A DNA stretch of 7,669 nt from contig CAZXZC010000032.1 in NCBI GenBank assembly GCA_964645125.1, positions 1 through 7,669 of the forward strand, written 5' to 3'. The translations under genes and the position numbers were made by a program. The first letter of the stretch is position 1; the number at the start of each line of letters is the position of its first letter. This document shows, one piece after another, positions 1-5,662 of the stretch. The DNA comes from JBDKGD01 sp964645125 (GTDB lineage Bacteria; Patescibacteriota; Minisyncoccia; UBA6257; 2-01-FULL-56-20). The notes under the pieces were generated by a model, which worked only from the letters and a program-made list of their open reading frames with translations, did not search any database and was not told the DNA's origin.

Positions 1-188
1 ATGGAAAGATGTGCGACACCTTGCTGTCGAATATTGATAACAAGGCGCTACACCAATTCATTCACTACCTCCAAACCTCCTATATGGAAACCGACTATAT
101 GGGAAACTGGCGCTTGATTGATCAAACAAAACTTCGCGAAGACTTTGAAAAGGATTTGGTCACTCAGAAATTATTGATCAAGTCTTGA
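1..188 (+). CDS. 3' end of an unidentified protein-coding gene (partial)
   Basis: An open frame enters from the left edge (codons in phase with position 3) and ends at TGA 186-188, leaving 61 C-terminal residues. The peptide is mixed and charged, with a Tyr/Met-rich patch (SYMETDYMGNW) and a Lys-rich tail (TQKLLIKS). There is no membrane segment or recognisable motif, so it looks like the end of a soluble protein. It is called coding because the frame stays open and is followed at once by terminator hairpins (189-248), as expected for the end of a transcription unit. There is an in-frame ATG at 9, but since the upstream sequence is missing I treat the gene as truncated by the window edge. Its function cannot be assigned. 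Confidence 0.6.
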   Translation, partial: GKMCDTLLSNIDNKALHQFIHYLQTSYMETDYMGNWRLIDQTKLREDFEKDLVTQKLLIKS

Positions 189-210
189 GGGTATTTTACC
201 CACCTTTTTT
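189..210 (+). terminator. short hairpin plus T6, possible first of two tandem terminators
   Basis: GGGTA (189-193) pairs with TACCC (197-201) around a 3-nt loop, and six T follow at 205-210. The stem is only 5 bp and three bases separate it from the T run, so it is weak alone. It lies right after the TGA of the partial gene and just before the stronger hairpin at 211-241. Confidence 0.4.
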
Positions 211-248
211 ACCCGGGAAGCCACTGCATGGCGACCCGGGTATTTTTA
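211..248 (+). terminator. rho-independent terminator
   Basis: ACCCGGG (211-217) pairs with CCCGGGT (235-241), and an inner GCCA/TGGC stem (220-223 with 229-232) sits around CTGCA. The hairpin is followed by ATTTTTA. It ends the transcription unit of the partial gene and insulates the Nudix gene. Confidence 0.85.
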
Positions 249-252
249 TCAT

Positions 253-280
253 TTGAAGATATCCGAAAATCATTCATACT
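253..280 (+). promoter_or_regulatory. possible sigma-70 type promoter for the Nudix gene
   Basis: TTGAAG (253-258) and CATACT (275-280) are 16 bp apart. This predicts a start near 287 and a leader of about 12 nt before the ATG at 299. The match is moderate, and no Shine-Dalgarno is visible in the leader. Confidence 0.35.
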
Positions 281-298
281 GATTACCATTAACTTAGT

Positions 299-745
299 AT
301 GCAAACAATATTTCATTTACGGGTTCGGGCTGTCATATATCACGAGGGGAAGTTTTTGGCGGTGCGGAGTAAAGGTGCGAATTATGTGTTTTTGCCTGGC
401 GGGCATGTGGAAACAGCAGAAAGTGCACCCAAGGCATTGATACGAGAAATGAAAGAAGAGGCAGGGCGAACATGCGAGGTAAAAGCTTATTTGGGTGCCA
501 TAGAAAACTCGTGGATGGAAAAGGAAACTCGCCATTGGGAAATTACTCATTTTTTTGAGGTCATTATTCCGGATATCGCACAAGATTCGAATATTGTTTC
601 CCAAGAACCTCATTTTGATTTTTTGTGGCTTACACCAGAAGAACTAGAGACTGCCCGTGTTTTGCCAGTTCCGCTGCCAGATATGCTTCGTCGATTTGCA
701 CAGGGGGATAGAAGTATTTGGTGGGGAAGCACGATGGGGGCATAG
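299..745 (+). CDS. Nudix hydrolase family protein
   Basis: This 148-residue protein is the usual size of a single-domain Nudix enzyme. Such enzymes hydrolyse a nucleoside diphosphate linked to another moiety, using Mg2+ held by the Nudix-box helix. The box is plain at residues 35-57: G35, E41, then R49-E50-M51 and E53-E54, G56 (GX5EX7REUXEEXGU). Only the last, normally hydrophobic, position departs, being Arg57. The N-terminal strand (RVRAVIYHEGKFLAV) and the LPGGHVE turn before the box fit the fold. The C-terminal WLTPEEL segment (around 110-116) is common in MutT-like members. ATG 299 is chosen because the domain begins almost at once. There is no Shine-Dalgarno. The next gene begins 53 bp downstream behind its own promoter. 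The substrate cannot be told from sequence. Confidence 0.92.
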   Translation: MQTIFHLRVRAVIYHEGKFLAVRSKGANYVFLPGGHVETAESAPKALIREMKEEAGRTCEVKAYLGAIENSWMEKETRHWEITHFFEVIIPDIAQDSNIVSQEPHFDFLWLTPEELETARVLPVPLPDMLRRFAQGDRSIWWGSTMGA

Positions 746-753
746 AGCTCCCG

Positions 754-783
754 TTGAACTGCTCCACGAAGCGACGCTATACT
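754..783 (+). promoter_or_regulatory. sigma-70 type promoter for the 46-residue peptide
   Basis: TTGAAC (754-759) and TATACT (778-783) are 18 bp apart, each one or two bases from consensus. The predicted start is near 790, about 9 nt before ATG 799, so the mRNA would be almost leaderless. This supports ATG 799 over the upstream in-frame TTG at 718, which lies inside the Nudix gene. Confidence 0.6.
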
Positions 784-798
784 AGGCATACAGATACT

Positions 799-939
799 AT
801 GAGTGAGCTTCGTAGGCAAAAGCAGGAATCTTTGTTTTCCCGTCGGCCTATTCTTATGAGTTTGGCGGTTTTTGGCATTGGAGTATCTGTATTTACCTGT
901 GGGGCGGTGTACAAGGCCGCGGATGCTGCTTATCAATAA
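799..939 (+). CDS. small single-span membrane protein, 46 residues
   Basis: The peptide has a basic, polar N-terminus (SELRRQKQESLFSRR, residues 2-16), one hydrophobic helix (about 17-39, PILMSLAVFGIG onward) and a short tail ending AADAAYQ. The positive N-terminus suggests an N-in orientation by the positive-inside rule. A Cys lies near the end of the helix, but no lipobox is evident. The start at 799 is set by the promoter at 754-783, since starts further upstream would overlap the Nudix gene and precede that promoter. The DUF2231 membrane gene begins 49 bp downstream. I do not recognise a family. Short length keeps this tentative, though the promoter, membrane-helix composition and position between two real genes make it more likely than chance. 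Confidence 0.55.
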   Translation: MSELRRQKQESLFSRRPILMSLAVFGIGVSVFTCGAVYKAADAAYQ

Positions 940-976
940 CCTTTGGATTTTGAAATAAAAAAAGGGATGGTAGGTG

Positions 977-982
977 TATACT
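977..982 (+). promoter_or_regulatory. -10 box of a leaderless promoter for the DUF2231 gene
   Basis: TATACT lies in the context GGTGTATACT and ends 6 nt before ATG 989, so transcription would start at or next to the A of the start codon. A TTGAAA at 950-955 is too far (21 bp) to be a standard -35. The same GGTGTATA octamer precedes the gene at 2378. Confidence 0.5.
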
Positions 983-988
983 ACTTAT

Positions 989-1504
989 ATGACCTATAAT
1001 ATTCACCCGTTATTTGTACATTTTCCGATCGCATTGTTGTTTTTATATTCTGTCATCACCGTTTTGCCGTTGCGGCGATGGATGCCGGCATTTGCCTGGC
1101 GGGATGTAGGGGCAGTACTGCTTTTGGTGGGTGTGCTGGGTGCGTTTGCAGCCTTAAACACCGGTGAGCTCGCTGAACATTTGGTACGGCCAAATCGGCA
1201 GTTGGTTGAAACTCATTCGCTGTTTGCTAACAGTGCTACTTTTTTGTACGCGTTGCTTTTATTAGGTGAGTTAGCTGCGTTTTTGAATAAAACATTCTTT
1301 ATGAAGGCTAGATTCGAAGGAGCCCGCAACTTGAGCGCTGTGGCAGAACGTGTTTTATGTGGGCCGGTGGTGTCGCGCATTTTGGCGGTGTTGGGCTTGG
1401 CTGCAATTTCCGTAACTGGACTCTTGGGTGGCGTGATGGTGTATGGCACAACTGCCGACCCATTTGCGGCGATACTGCTGAAATTTTTGGGGATTAATTT
1501 GTAG
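989..1504 (+). CDS. DUF2231-type integral membrane protein
   Basis: This 171-residue protein has four hydrophobic segments, near residues 9-27, 40-58, 83-99 and 129-152. The N-terminal HPLFVHFPIAL motif (6-16) is the hallmark of the DUF2231 family of predicted inner-membrane proteins. TGELAEH (58-64), the conserved-type His in VETHSLFA (76) and the Gly-rich last helix ending GGVMVYG (147-153) also match the family pattern. The role of the family is not established; the paired His residues near the membrane suggest metal or haem binding, which is inference. ATG 989 is preferred to an in-frame GTG at 974 because the -10 box at 977-982 lies between them, and because the family motif starts at once after ATG 989. 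No clear terminator follows the stop; the next hairpin (1614-1640) is oriented for the opposing gene. Confidence 0.85.
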   Translation: MTYNIHPLFVHFPIALLFLYSVITVLPLRRWMPAFAWRDVGAVLLLVGVLGAFAALNTGELAEHLVRPNRQLVETHSLFANSATFLYALLLLGELAAFLNKTFFMKARFEGARNLSAVAERVLCGPVVSRILAVLGLAAISVTGLLGGVMVYGTTADPFAAILLKFLGINL

Positions 1505-1613
1505 ATAAGAAATAGGGAATGGCCGAAAGCCAATGGGGTATAGCCAATAGTAAGACAATTAAGAAATTATGAATTGAGTATTGCGAATTATCTAATTCAA
1601 GAATTGAGTAAAT
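1505..1613 (+). repeat. degenerate A/T-rich intergenic stretch with short repeated words
   Basis: No gene is visible. The stretch is made of related short words: TAGCCAATAG at 1541-1550, GAATTGAGTA at 1570-1579, and AGAATTGAGTAAATA at 1600-1614. TAGCCAATAG recurs exactly at 6387-6396, after the gpm gene, and AGCGAATAG-type words recur near 7468. It looks like decayed, dispersed low-complexity repeat of the kind common between CPR genes, not a structured RNA. Confidence 0.4.
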
Positions 1614-1640
1614 AAAAAACCCGACGAGTGAATCGTCGGG
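1614..1640 (-). terminator. rho-independent terminator of the coiled-coil gene
   Basis: Read on the minus strand, CCCGACGA and TCGTCGGG form a perfect 8-bp G+C-rich stem around a 5-nt loop, followed by six T (plus-strand A 1614-1619). It lies about 43 nt past the stop of the leftward gene. A second possible stem, GCCTG/CAGGC (1642-1666), lies between the stop and this hairpin. Confidence 0.88.
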
Positions 1641-1682
1641 CTGCCTGTCTATTTGACCCAGTCAGGCTTTTGGGTATAAAGA

Positions 1683-2273
1683 CTATTCTTCTGTGGCTTG
1701 CACTTCATCATCTTTAACCTGACTTTGTGCAAACTGTAAGATGGTTCGCAATTTTTTGATCATTGACGCTACAGAAACGAACGGGAAGAAACGGTTGTTC
1801 AGTTCATTGTGCAGCACCTCGAGCATCGCATGAATGTTACCAAGTCTTACACAAACTCCCTTCGGGTGCTTTTGCTTATATTCTGCATCCTGCTGCACAA
1901 CGCGCAGCTTATTTTCGAGAAGGCCTAGCTCTGTTTTTGCTGTGGCCAGCTCTAATTCTGCTGCCTGCAAGCCATCAGCCAAGCACTTACTTTCGCTTTC
2001 AGCAATCTTAAGTTCATGCTCGAGTTCAGCACGAGACAAACCGCCTTGTGGGGCATCGTAACTGATTTCGGGACGGATACCATATCCTCCCTTAATCAAC
2101 TGAAGCAGACTTTTGACTGCTTCGACATTTTTACCCACAATCCTGACTTTATACAGAAACACATCGGACGACGGTGAAATTATTAATTCCGCCTCTGCTT
2201 CTGTGTTTGCCGTAGGACACCCTCTGTAAATCCCGCATTCTCTTTTTGGGATTTGCGGAAATGTTTCGCACAA
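1683..2273 (-). CDS. coiled-coil protein of unknown function
   Basis: This leftward frame of 196 residues reads as a soluble protein in three parts. There is an N-terminal region of about 75 residues with a compact beta/alpha-looking core (EAEAELIISP through LLQLIKGGYG, about 25-65). A strongly charged Leu/Glu/Lys heptad-like stretch, a likely coiled coil, spans about 79-133. An alpha-helical C-terminal part (about 140-185) ends in the acidic tail KDDEVQATEE. Four Cys fall in the first 100 residues (2, 13, 19, 97) without a clear metal-site spacing. The only start in a sensible place is TTG 2273, as the frame has no ATG until residue 150, so the true start could lie a few codons upstream (a TGA bounds the frame there). 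A TTGACA occurs on the minus strand at 2307-2302 but lacks a well-spaced -10. A convincing terminator at 1614-1640 supports the gene. No family is recognised. Confidence 0.75.
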   Translation of the reverse strand: MCETFPQIPKRECGIYRGCPTANTEAEAELIISPSSDVFLYKVRIVGKNVEAVKSLLQLIKGGYGIRPEISYDAPQGGLSRAELEHELKIAESESKCLADGLQAAELELATAKTELGLLENKLRVVQQDAEYKQKHPKGVCVRLGNIHAMLEVLHNELNNRFFPFVSVASMIKKLRTILQFAQSQVKDDEVQATEE

Positions 2274-2362
2274 GGTTACCCGATCAATATATTTAATATA
2301 ATGTCAAGTTTATTGGCGTTAGGGTATAGCAAAGAGCGTGAAAATCTTTAAAAGAGTTGGTG

Positions 2363-2368
2363 TATAAT
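2363..2368 (+). promoter_or_regulatory. consensus -10 box for the HExxH/HIT gene pair
   Basis: A perfect TATAAT in the context GGTGTATAAT lies 9 nt before ATG 2378, predicting a start near 2375 and a leader of a few bases at most. The best upstream element is a poor TGAAAA (2339-2344, 18-bp spacer). It shares GGTGTATA with the DUF2231 promoter. Confidence 0.55.
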
Positions 2369-2377
2369 AAGTACGCC

Positions 2378-2908
2378 ATGAATTCATCTGTTCAGATATC
2401 TCTAAAGCATAATAGTGAACGAGAGCAGCGTATACGAGATTTGCTGGAAACAATACTGCGTAAATATGAACTTCAAAAATGGATTTTATGCCCAGGAGTA
2501 ATTATTGAGGAAGGAGTGCCGCCACATAGCCATCCGGTTGTGACTCTTAATACAAAACGAGATACGGAAGCTACGCTTTTGGCAGTATTTTTACATGAGC
2601 AAATTCATTGGATTGAAGAGGGTAAAAGAGATCTTATGGATAAAGCGATTGAGGCATTAAAACTTTTATTCCCTGTTGTACCAGTGGGGAAGCCAGAAGG
2701 AGCAGACACTGAAAAGTCTACCTACCGACATCTTATTGTATGCCGACTTGAGTTTTTAGGCCTTTGTGAATTATTAGGTATAGAAAAAGCAACAGAAGTA
2801 GTTTTGGGCAATTCTGGGTATACGTGGATTCGACGCACGGTGATAGAACATGGTTCTGTTATTGATCCTATAATTAAGAACTATTTTCCGGATGCTCCGG
2901 GAATCTAA
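2378..2908 (+). CDS. putative HExxH zinc metalloprotein, function unknown
   Basis: This 176-residue protein has no signal peptide or membrane span. It carries HEQIHW at residues 73-78, inside a hydrophobic helix (LLAVFLHEQIHW). That is the HExxH zinc-site pattern of zincin-type peptidases, in which the two His bind Zn2+ and the Glu activates water. A second conserved-looking segment, YRHLIVCRLEF (116-126), follows about 40 residues on and could supply the third ligand through Glu125 (gluzincin-like) or His118. A C-terminal YTWIRR (148-153) precedes the end. The fold cannot be confirmed and peptidase activity is inference; small HExxH proteins of this size occur as uncharacterised families. 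ATG 2378 is chosen over an in-frame TTG at 2357 because the -10 box lies between them. It is 8 bp upstream of the HIT gene, so the two are probably cotranscribed. Both genes look more A/T-rich than the eno-gpm pair. Confidence 0.72.
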   Translation: MNSSVQISLKHNSEREQRIRDLLETILRKYELQKWILCPGVIIEEGVPPHSHPVVTLNTKRDTEATLLAVFLHEQIHWIEEGKRDLMDKAIEALKLLFPVVPVGKPEGADTEKSTYRHLIVCRLEFLGLCELLGIEKATEVVLGNSGYTWIRRTVIEHGSVIDPIIKNYFPDAPGI

Positions 2909-2916
2909 CTATTTCT

Positions 2917-3336
2917 ATGGAGTGTCCGTTTTGTGAGATTGTAAGCAATAAAAGCGAAGAGATTTTACAAGAAACTAGGCATTCGTTTGTGGTATTAAGT
3001 AATCCACGATTGGTTCTTGGGCATATGCTTGTTATTCCAAAACGACATGTGGAGCGGCTTAGTGATTTACCAAAAGAAGAACAAACCGACTTATTTGATG
3101 AGGTTATACGAGTACAGAATGTAATTTTGGAAAAAATAGCTACTGGGTGCGACATGAGCCAACACTACCGGCCATTTATTGGGCAGAATAGGCTGAAAGT
3201 AAATCACTTGCATATTCATCTACGCCCACGAGAATTGAATGATGAGTTGTATGAAAAAGTGCAGAAATATGAGGCTGAATTATTTACGCAACTTGAAGCA
3301 GGGGAAACGGAAGACTATCGAAAGCTTTTGAAATAG
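2917..3336 (+). CDS. HIT (histidine triad) family protein
   Basis: This 139-residue protein has the usual HIT length and plan. HIT proteins bind purine nucleotides and hydrolyse or transfer nucleoside phosphates through a covalent His-AMP intermediate. The triad is at residues 97-103 (HLHIHLR), with His99 the likely nucleophile by family analogy. The N-terminal CPFC (3-6) is the Cys pair that helps bind structural zinc in many HIT proteins. The strand with LVLGHMLVIPKRHVE (32-46) is the conserved core before the triad. In place of the usual NxGxxxGQ-type lead-in there is GQNRLKVN (89-96), suggesting a divergent subgroup. The C-terminal 30 residues are charged and helical. It begins 8 bp after the HExxH gene with no Shine-Dalgarno, so it is read as the second gene of that unit. 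No clear terminator follows. Confidence 0.9.
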   Translation: MECPFCEIVSNKSEEILQETRHSFVVLSNPRLVLGHMLVIPKRHVERLSDLPKEEQTDLFDEVIRVQNVILEKIATGCDMSQHYRPFIGQNRLKVNHLHIHLRPRELNDELYEKVQKYEAELFTQLEAGETEDYRKLLK

Positions 3337-3350
3337 CATAGCAATCTTAT

Positions 3351-3377
3351 TTGACTTGTTTGTCAATTTTCTATACC
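3351..3377 (+). promoter_or_regulatory. possible promoter with overlapping inverted repeat upstream of the TIM-barrel gene
   Basis: TTGACT (3351-3356) and TATACC (3372-3377) could form a promoter, though the 15-bp spacer is short. A perfect dyad, TTGAC (3351-3355), six bases, then GTCAA (3362-3366), covers the -35 and could be an operator. A start near 3384 would give a leader of about 64 nt, the longest in the window. The dyad could instead be a weak terminator for the HIT gene, since TTTT follows it. Confidence 0.4.
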
Positions 3378-3433
3378 CTGCGAGGCAGTCGCTTTTCTTT
3401 TACACATTCATTCACCATATAGCGCACAAGTAG

Positions 3434-3440
3434 AAAGGAG
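3434..3440 (+). promoter_or_regulatory. strong Shine-Dalgarno site
   Basis: AAAGGAG ends 7 nt before ATG 3448, close to the anti-SD complement at ideal spacing. It fixes the start of the TIM-barrel gene and is unusual here, since the neighbouring rightward genes lack such a site. Confidence 0.85.
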
Positions 3441-3447
3441 CTGAGCT

Positions 3448-4230
3448 ATGAAACATCCTGATTCATATGTTGGAGTGACGGGGTTTATGCGCCCAGGAGA
3501 AATTACAGCAACACTGACTGTTTGGCCCGAAACAACAGAGCGTAAGCTGATGGTAGGAATCTTGGTAAGTTCAAAAACTTTGATGGGAGTCCAAAATAAG
3601 TGGCCGGGTCGGTACCCTCACGTTAATGTTGTTTCAAAACTTCTTGTTGATGATCCGCGTGTTTTGAACTTGGTTCATTACAACACAGACCATCCTGACC
3701 GATTGGGGGCTGATCTGAAAACAATGCATGAGTCATTTGGCCCACATCTACACGGGTTTCAGCTTAACATGGTGTGGCCGGAGCCTTCAGCACTGCTCGA
3801 CTATAGAATGGCTGGGCATACGGATTCTTTCATTGTCCTACAGATTGGGGCTAGAGCACTTAGGGAATTCGATGGTTCCAATACCCTGCATCTGGCAAAT
3901 CAACTGGCTTATAAAATCGGACGCTATGAAGAATGTGCGGACGCAATTCTCATCGACCCCAGCGGAGGATTAGGTTTGCCATTTGATCCGGTTAAGGCAA
4001 TGCTTTACCTTCGGGCTATTACTGACAAAGGTATTGCTATTGGCATGGGTGTAGCCGGTGGGTTAGGGCCCAATCGCATGGACTTGGATCCTTTGGGTGA
4101 ATTGTTTGAAGTGTTTCCACGCTTAAACATTGATGCTGAAGGGAAATTACGGACACCGCATCCAGAAGATGCACTGAATGTTGCTGCGGTACTTATGTAT
4201 GTCGGCGGAATCTTTACGATGGTGACCTAA
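3448..4230 (+). CDS. TrpF-like TIM-barrel protein, function unknown
   Basis: The 260 residues show a regular alternation of hydrophobic strands and helices that fits a (beta/alpha)8 barrel: YVGVTGF (7-13), LMVGILVSS (34-42), LNLVHYN (73-79), HGFQLNMVWP (102-111), FIVLQIG (128-134), DAILIDPSGGLG (165-176), AIGMGVAGGLGP (197-208) and LNIDAEGKLRTP (226-237). The order recalls phosphoribosylanthranilate isomerase (TrpF): an N-terminal strand then a RP-E turn, D170 followed by GG-G, a GGLGP phosphate-binding-type loop, and a final strand with a D-x-x-G-K-x-R pattern. In TrpF the first strand carries a catalytic Cys (KICG-type); here the equivalent is Thr11 in VTGF, so the same reaction is unlikely. 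It has its own Shine-Dalgarno, a long leader with a dyad, and a strong terminator (4255-4299), so it is a stand-alone unit with no trp gene beside it. The fold is likely; the reaction is unknown. Confidence 0.75.
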   Translation: MKHPDSYVGVTGFMRPGEITATLTVWPETTERKLMVGILVSSKTLMGVQNKWPGRYPHVNVVSKLLVDDPRVLNLVHYNTDHPDRLGADLKTMHESFGPHLHGFQLNMVWPEPSALLDYRMAGHTDSFIVLQIGARALREFDGSNTLHLANQLAYKIGRYEECADAILIDPSGGLGLPFDPVKAMLYLRAITDKGIAIGMGVAGGLGPNRMDLDPLGELFEVFPRLNIDAEGKLRTPHPEDALNVAAVLMYVGGIFTMVT

Positions 4231-4254
4231 ATTGGCTCATAAAGCCTATTAAGC

Positions 4255-4299
4255 AAAAACGCATTTTATATACCACATGTAAAATGCGTTTTTATTTTT
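4255..4299 (+). terminator. strong rho-independent terminator (probably bidirectional)
   Basis: A perfect 14-bp stem pairs AAAAACGCATTTTA (4255-4268) with its complement at 4280-4293 around an 11-nt loop. It runs into TTTTTATTTTT on the plus side and A-rich sequence on the other. It ends the TIM-barrel gene and insulates eno. Confidence 0.93.
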
Positions 4300-4304
4300 G
4301 CATC

Positions 4305-4333
4305 TAGACTCTTTTACAGCAACGTTTTATAAT
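4305..4333 (+). promoter_or_regulatory. sigma-70 type promoter of the eno-gpm unit
   Basis: TAGACT (4305-4310) and a perfect TATAAT (4328-4333) have an ideal 17-bp spacer. The predicted start near 4340 leaves about 21 nt of pyrimidine-rich leader (CACTTTTTTCTTACTCCT) with no Shine-Dalgarno before ATG 4361. Confidence 0.75.
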
Positions 4334-4360
4334 CCATGTCTACACTTTTTTCTTACTCCT

Positions 4361-5644
4361 ATGAAGATCACCGATGTACGAGCGCGCGAGATTTTAGATT
4401 CACGAGGTAATCCGACGATTGAAGCGGATGTGATACTCGAAGACGGTACGGTTGGCCGAGCGGCGGTGCCTTCGGGGGCTTCGACCGGGTCGTTTGAGGC
4501 ATGGGAATTGCGTGACGGCGACAAACAGCGGTTTAACGGCAAAGGAGTGCTGCACGCGGTTGCTTTTGTAAATGGCGAGATCAAGCACGCAGTGGTTGGC
4601 CGCGACGCAGGCGACCAGCGGGGATTAGACGAAGCACTTATTGCGCTTGATGGTATGGGGAATAAAAAACGATTAGGGGCAAATGCGATCCTTTCGGTGT
4701 CGTTGGCTGCGGCACGAGCTTTCGCAACTTCACAAAAGATGCCCTTGTACGCATACTTCCAGTCACTTTCGCGCGTGAAGCGACCATTTTTGTTGCCTTT
4801 ACCGCTCTGCAACATTATCAATGGTGGCAAACACGCAGATGGGTCTACGGATATTCAGGAGTTTATGGTGGCTCCGGTTGGTTTCTCTAGTTTTCGCGAA
4901 GGGCTACGCGGCCTGACAGAGGTGTTACATCCCCTTAAAAAAGTACTAGAGGCAGCCGGGTTGGGCACGACGGTTGGGGACGAAGGGGGGTTTGCTCCTC
5001 ATGTACGCGGCGGGAATGCAGAGGCGCTTGAGCTTATCTCCCAAGCTATTGCAAAAGCAGGGTATACACTAGGCAAAGACTTTGTGTTTGCGCTGGATGT
5101 GGCATCAAGCGAACTATTCAAAGATAACGCCTACCACTTGGCACGCGAAGGAAAATCATTTACTTCCCAAGAACTGATCGACTTCTATGCTCAATTACAA
5201 ACAAAATATCCGATTGCTTCCATTGAAGACGGCTTGGCAGAAAGTGACTGGAGTGGATGGGCTCAGATCACCGAAAAACTTGGAAGTACTACCCAATTAG
5301 TGGGCGATGACTTACTCGTTACGAACACACAATTTTTGAAGCGGGGCATCGCGGAAAAATCAGCCAATGCCATTCTTATCAAGGTAAACCAAATTGGCAC
5401 ACTCACCGAAAGCATCGACGCGGTTGATATGGCACATGAGGCGGGATGGAATGCGATTATTTCCCACCGCAGCGGCGAAACAGAGGACACCACCATCGCG
5501 CACCTGGCGGTGGGACTGGGCACGGGGCAGATCAAAACGGGCTCGGTGTCTCGGAGTGAGCGGGTGGCCAAGTACAATGAGTTGTTACGTATTGAAGAGG
5601 AGTTGGGAGGCGCGGCAACCTTTAAAAATCCATTCGCGAAATAA
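4361..5644 (+). CDS. eno: enolase (phosphopyruvate hydratase)
   Basis: This cytosolic glycolytic enzyme dehydrates 2-phosphoglycerate to phosphoenolpyruvate, with Mg2+. The 427-residue length is normal for bacterial enolase and the sequence is alignable end to end. It starts with the family signature AREILDSRGNPT (8-19) and has SGASTG (38-43) in the mobile active-site loop. His158 lies in GGKHAD, E167 in QEF, and the general acid Glu208 in GDEGG. The Mg ligands are Asp246, Glu289 (SIEDGLAE) and Asp316 (GDD). The catalytic base Lys341 is in LIKVNQIGT, SHRSGET spans 368-374, and Lys392 is in IKTGS. All key residues are present, so it should be active. ATG 4361 is chosen because the signature begins 8 residues in; an upstream in-frame TTG (4298) precedes the promoter. 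The phosphoglycerate mutase gene follows after 18 bp, forming a two-step glycolytic operon. Confidence 0.98.
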   Translation: MKITDVRAREILDSRGNPTIEADVILEDGTVGRAAVPSGASTGSFEAWELRDGDKQRFNGKGVLHAVAFVNGEIKHAVVGRDAGDQRGLDEALIALDGMGNKKRLGANAILSVSLAAARAFATSQKMPLYAYFQSLSRVKRPFLLPLPLCNIINGGKHADGSTDIQEFMVAPVGFSSFREGLRGLTEVLHPLKKVLEAAGLGTTVGDEGGFAPHVRGGNAEALELISQAIAKAGYTLGKDFVFALDVASSELFKDNAYHLAREGKSFTSQELIDFYAQLQTKYPIASIEDGLAESDWSGWAQITEKLGSTTQLVGDDLLVTNTQFLKRGIAEKSANAILIKVNQIGTLTESIDAVDMAHEAGWNAIISHRSGETEDTTIAHLAVGLGTGQIKTGSVSRSERVAKYNELLRIEEELGGAATFKNPFAK

Positions 5645-5662
5645 CCCTTATTTATTATTTCT

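Noticed and set aside
228..440. Rightward frame of 70 residues
   Set aside because: It begins inside the terminator hairpin and overlaps the Nudix gene in another frame; composition is not protein-like.
718..798. Upstream TTG extension of the 46-residue peptide
   Set aside because: It overlaps the Nudix gene and lies before the promoter at 754-783.
317..936. Leftward frames opposite the Nudix gene and small peptide (317-613, 610-936)
   Set aside because: Antisense shadows of supported rightward genes; no ribosome site or family motif.
1213..1558. Leftward frames opposite the DUF2231 gene
   Set aside because: Antisense shadows of a clear membrane-protein gene.
1763..2061. Rightward frames opposite the coiled-coil gene
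   Set aside because: The leftward frame is longer, has protein-like composition and its own terminator.
2274..2307. TTGACA on the minus strand as a full promoter for the coiled-coil gene
   Set aside because: No -10-like hexamer at 16-18 bp; the A/T-rich spacer only gives hexamers that are too close.
3378..3447. Riboswitch in the leader of the TIM-barrel gene
   Set aside because: The 64-nt leader shows no stable paired structure or known aptamer motif.
4298..4360. TTG-initiated N-terminal extension of enolase
   Set aside because: It would start in the terminator T-tract and before the promoter; the family begins at ATG 4361.
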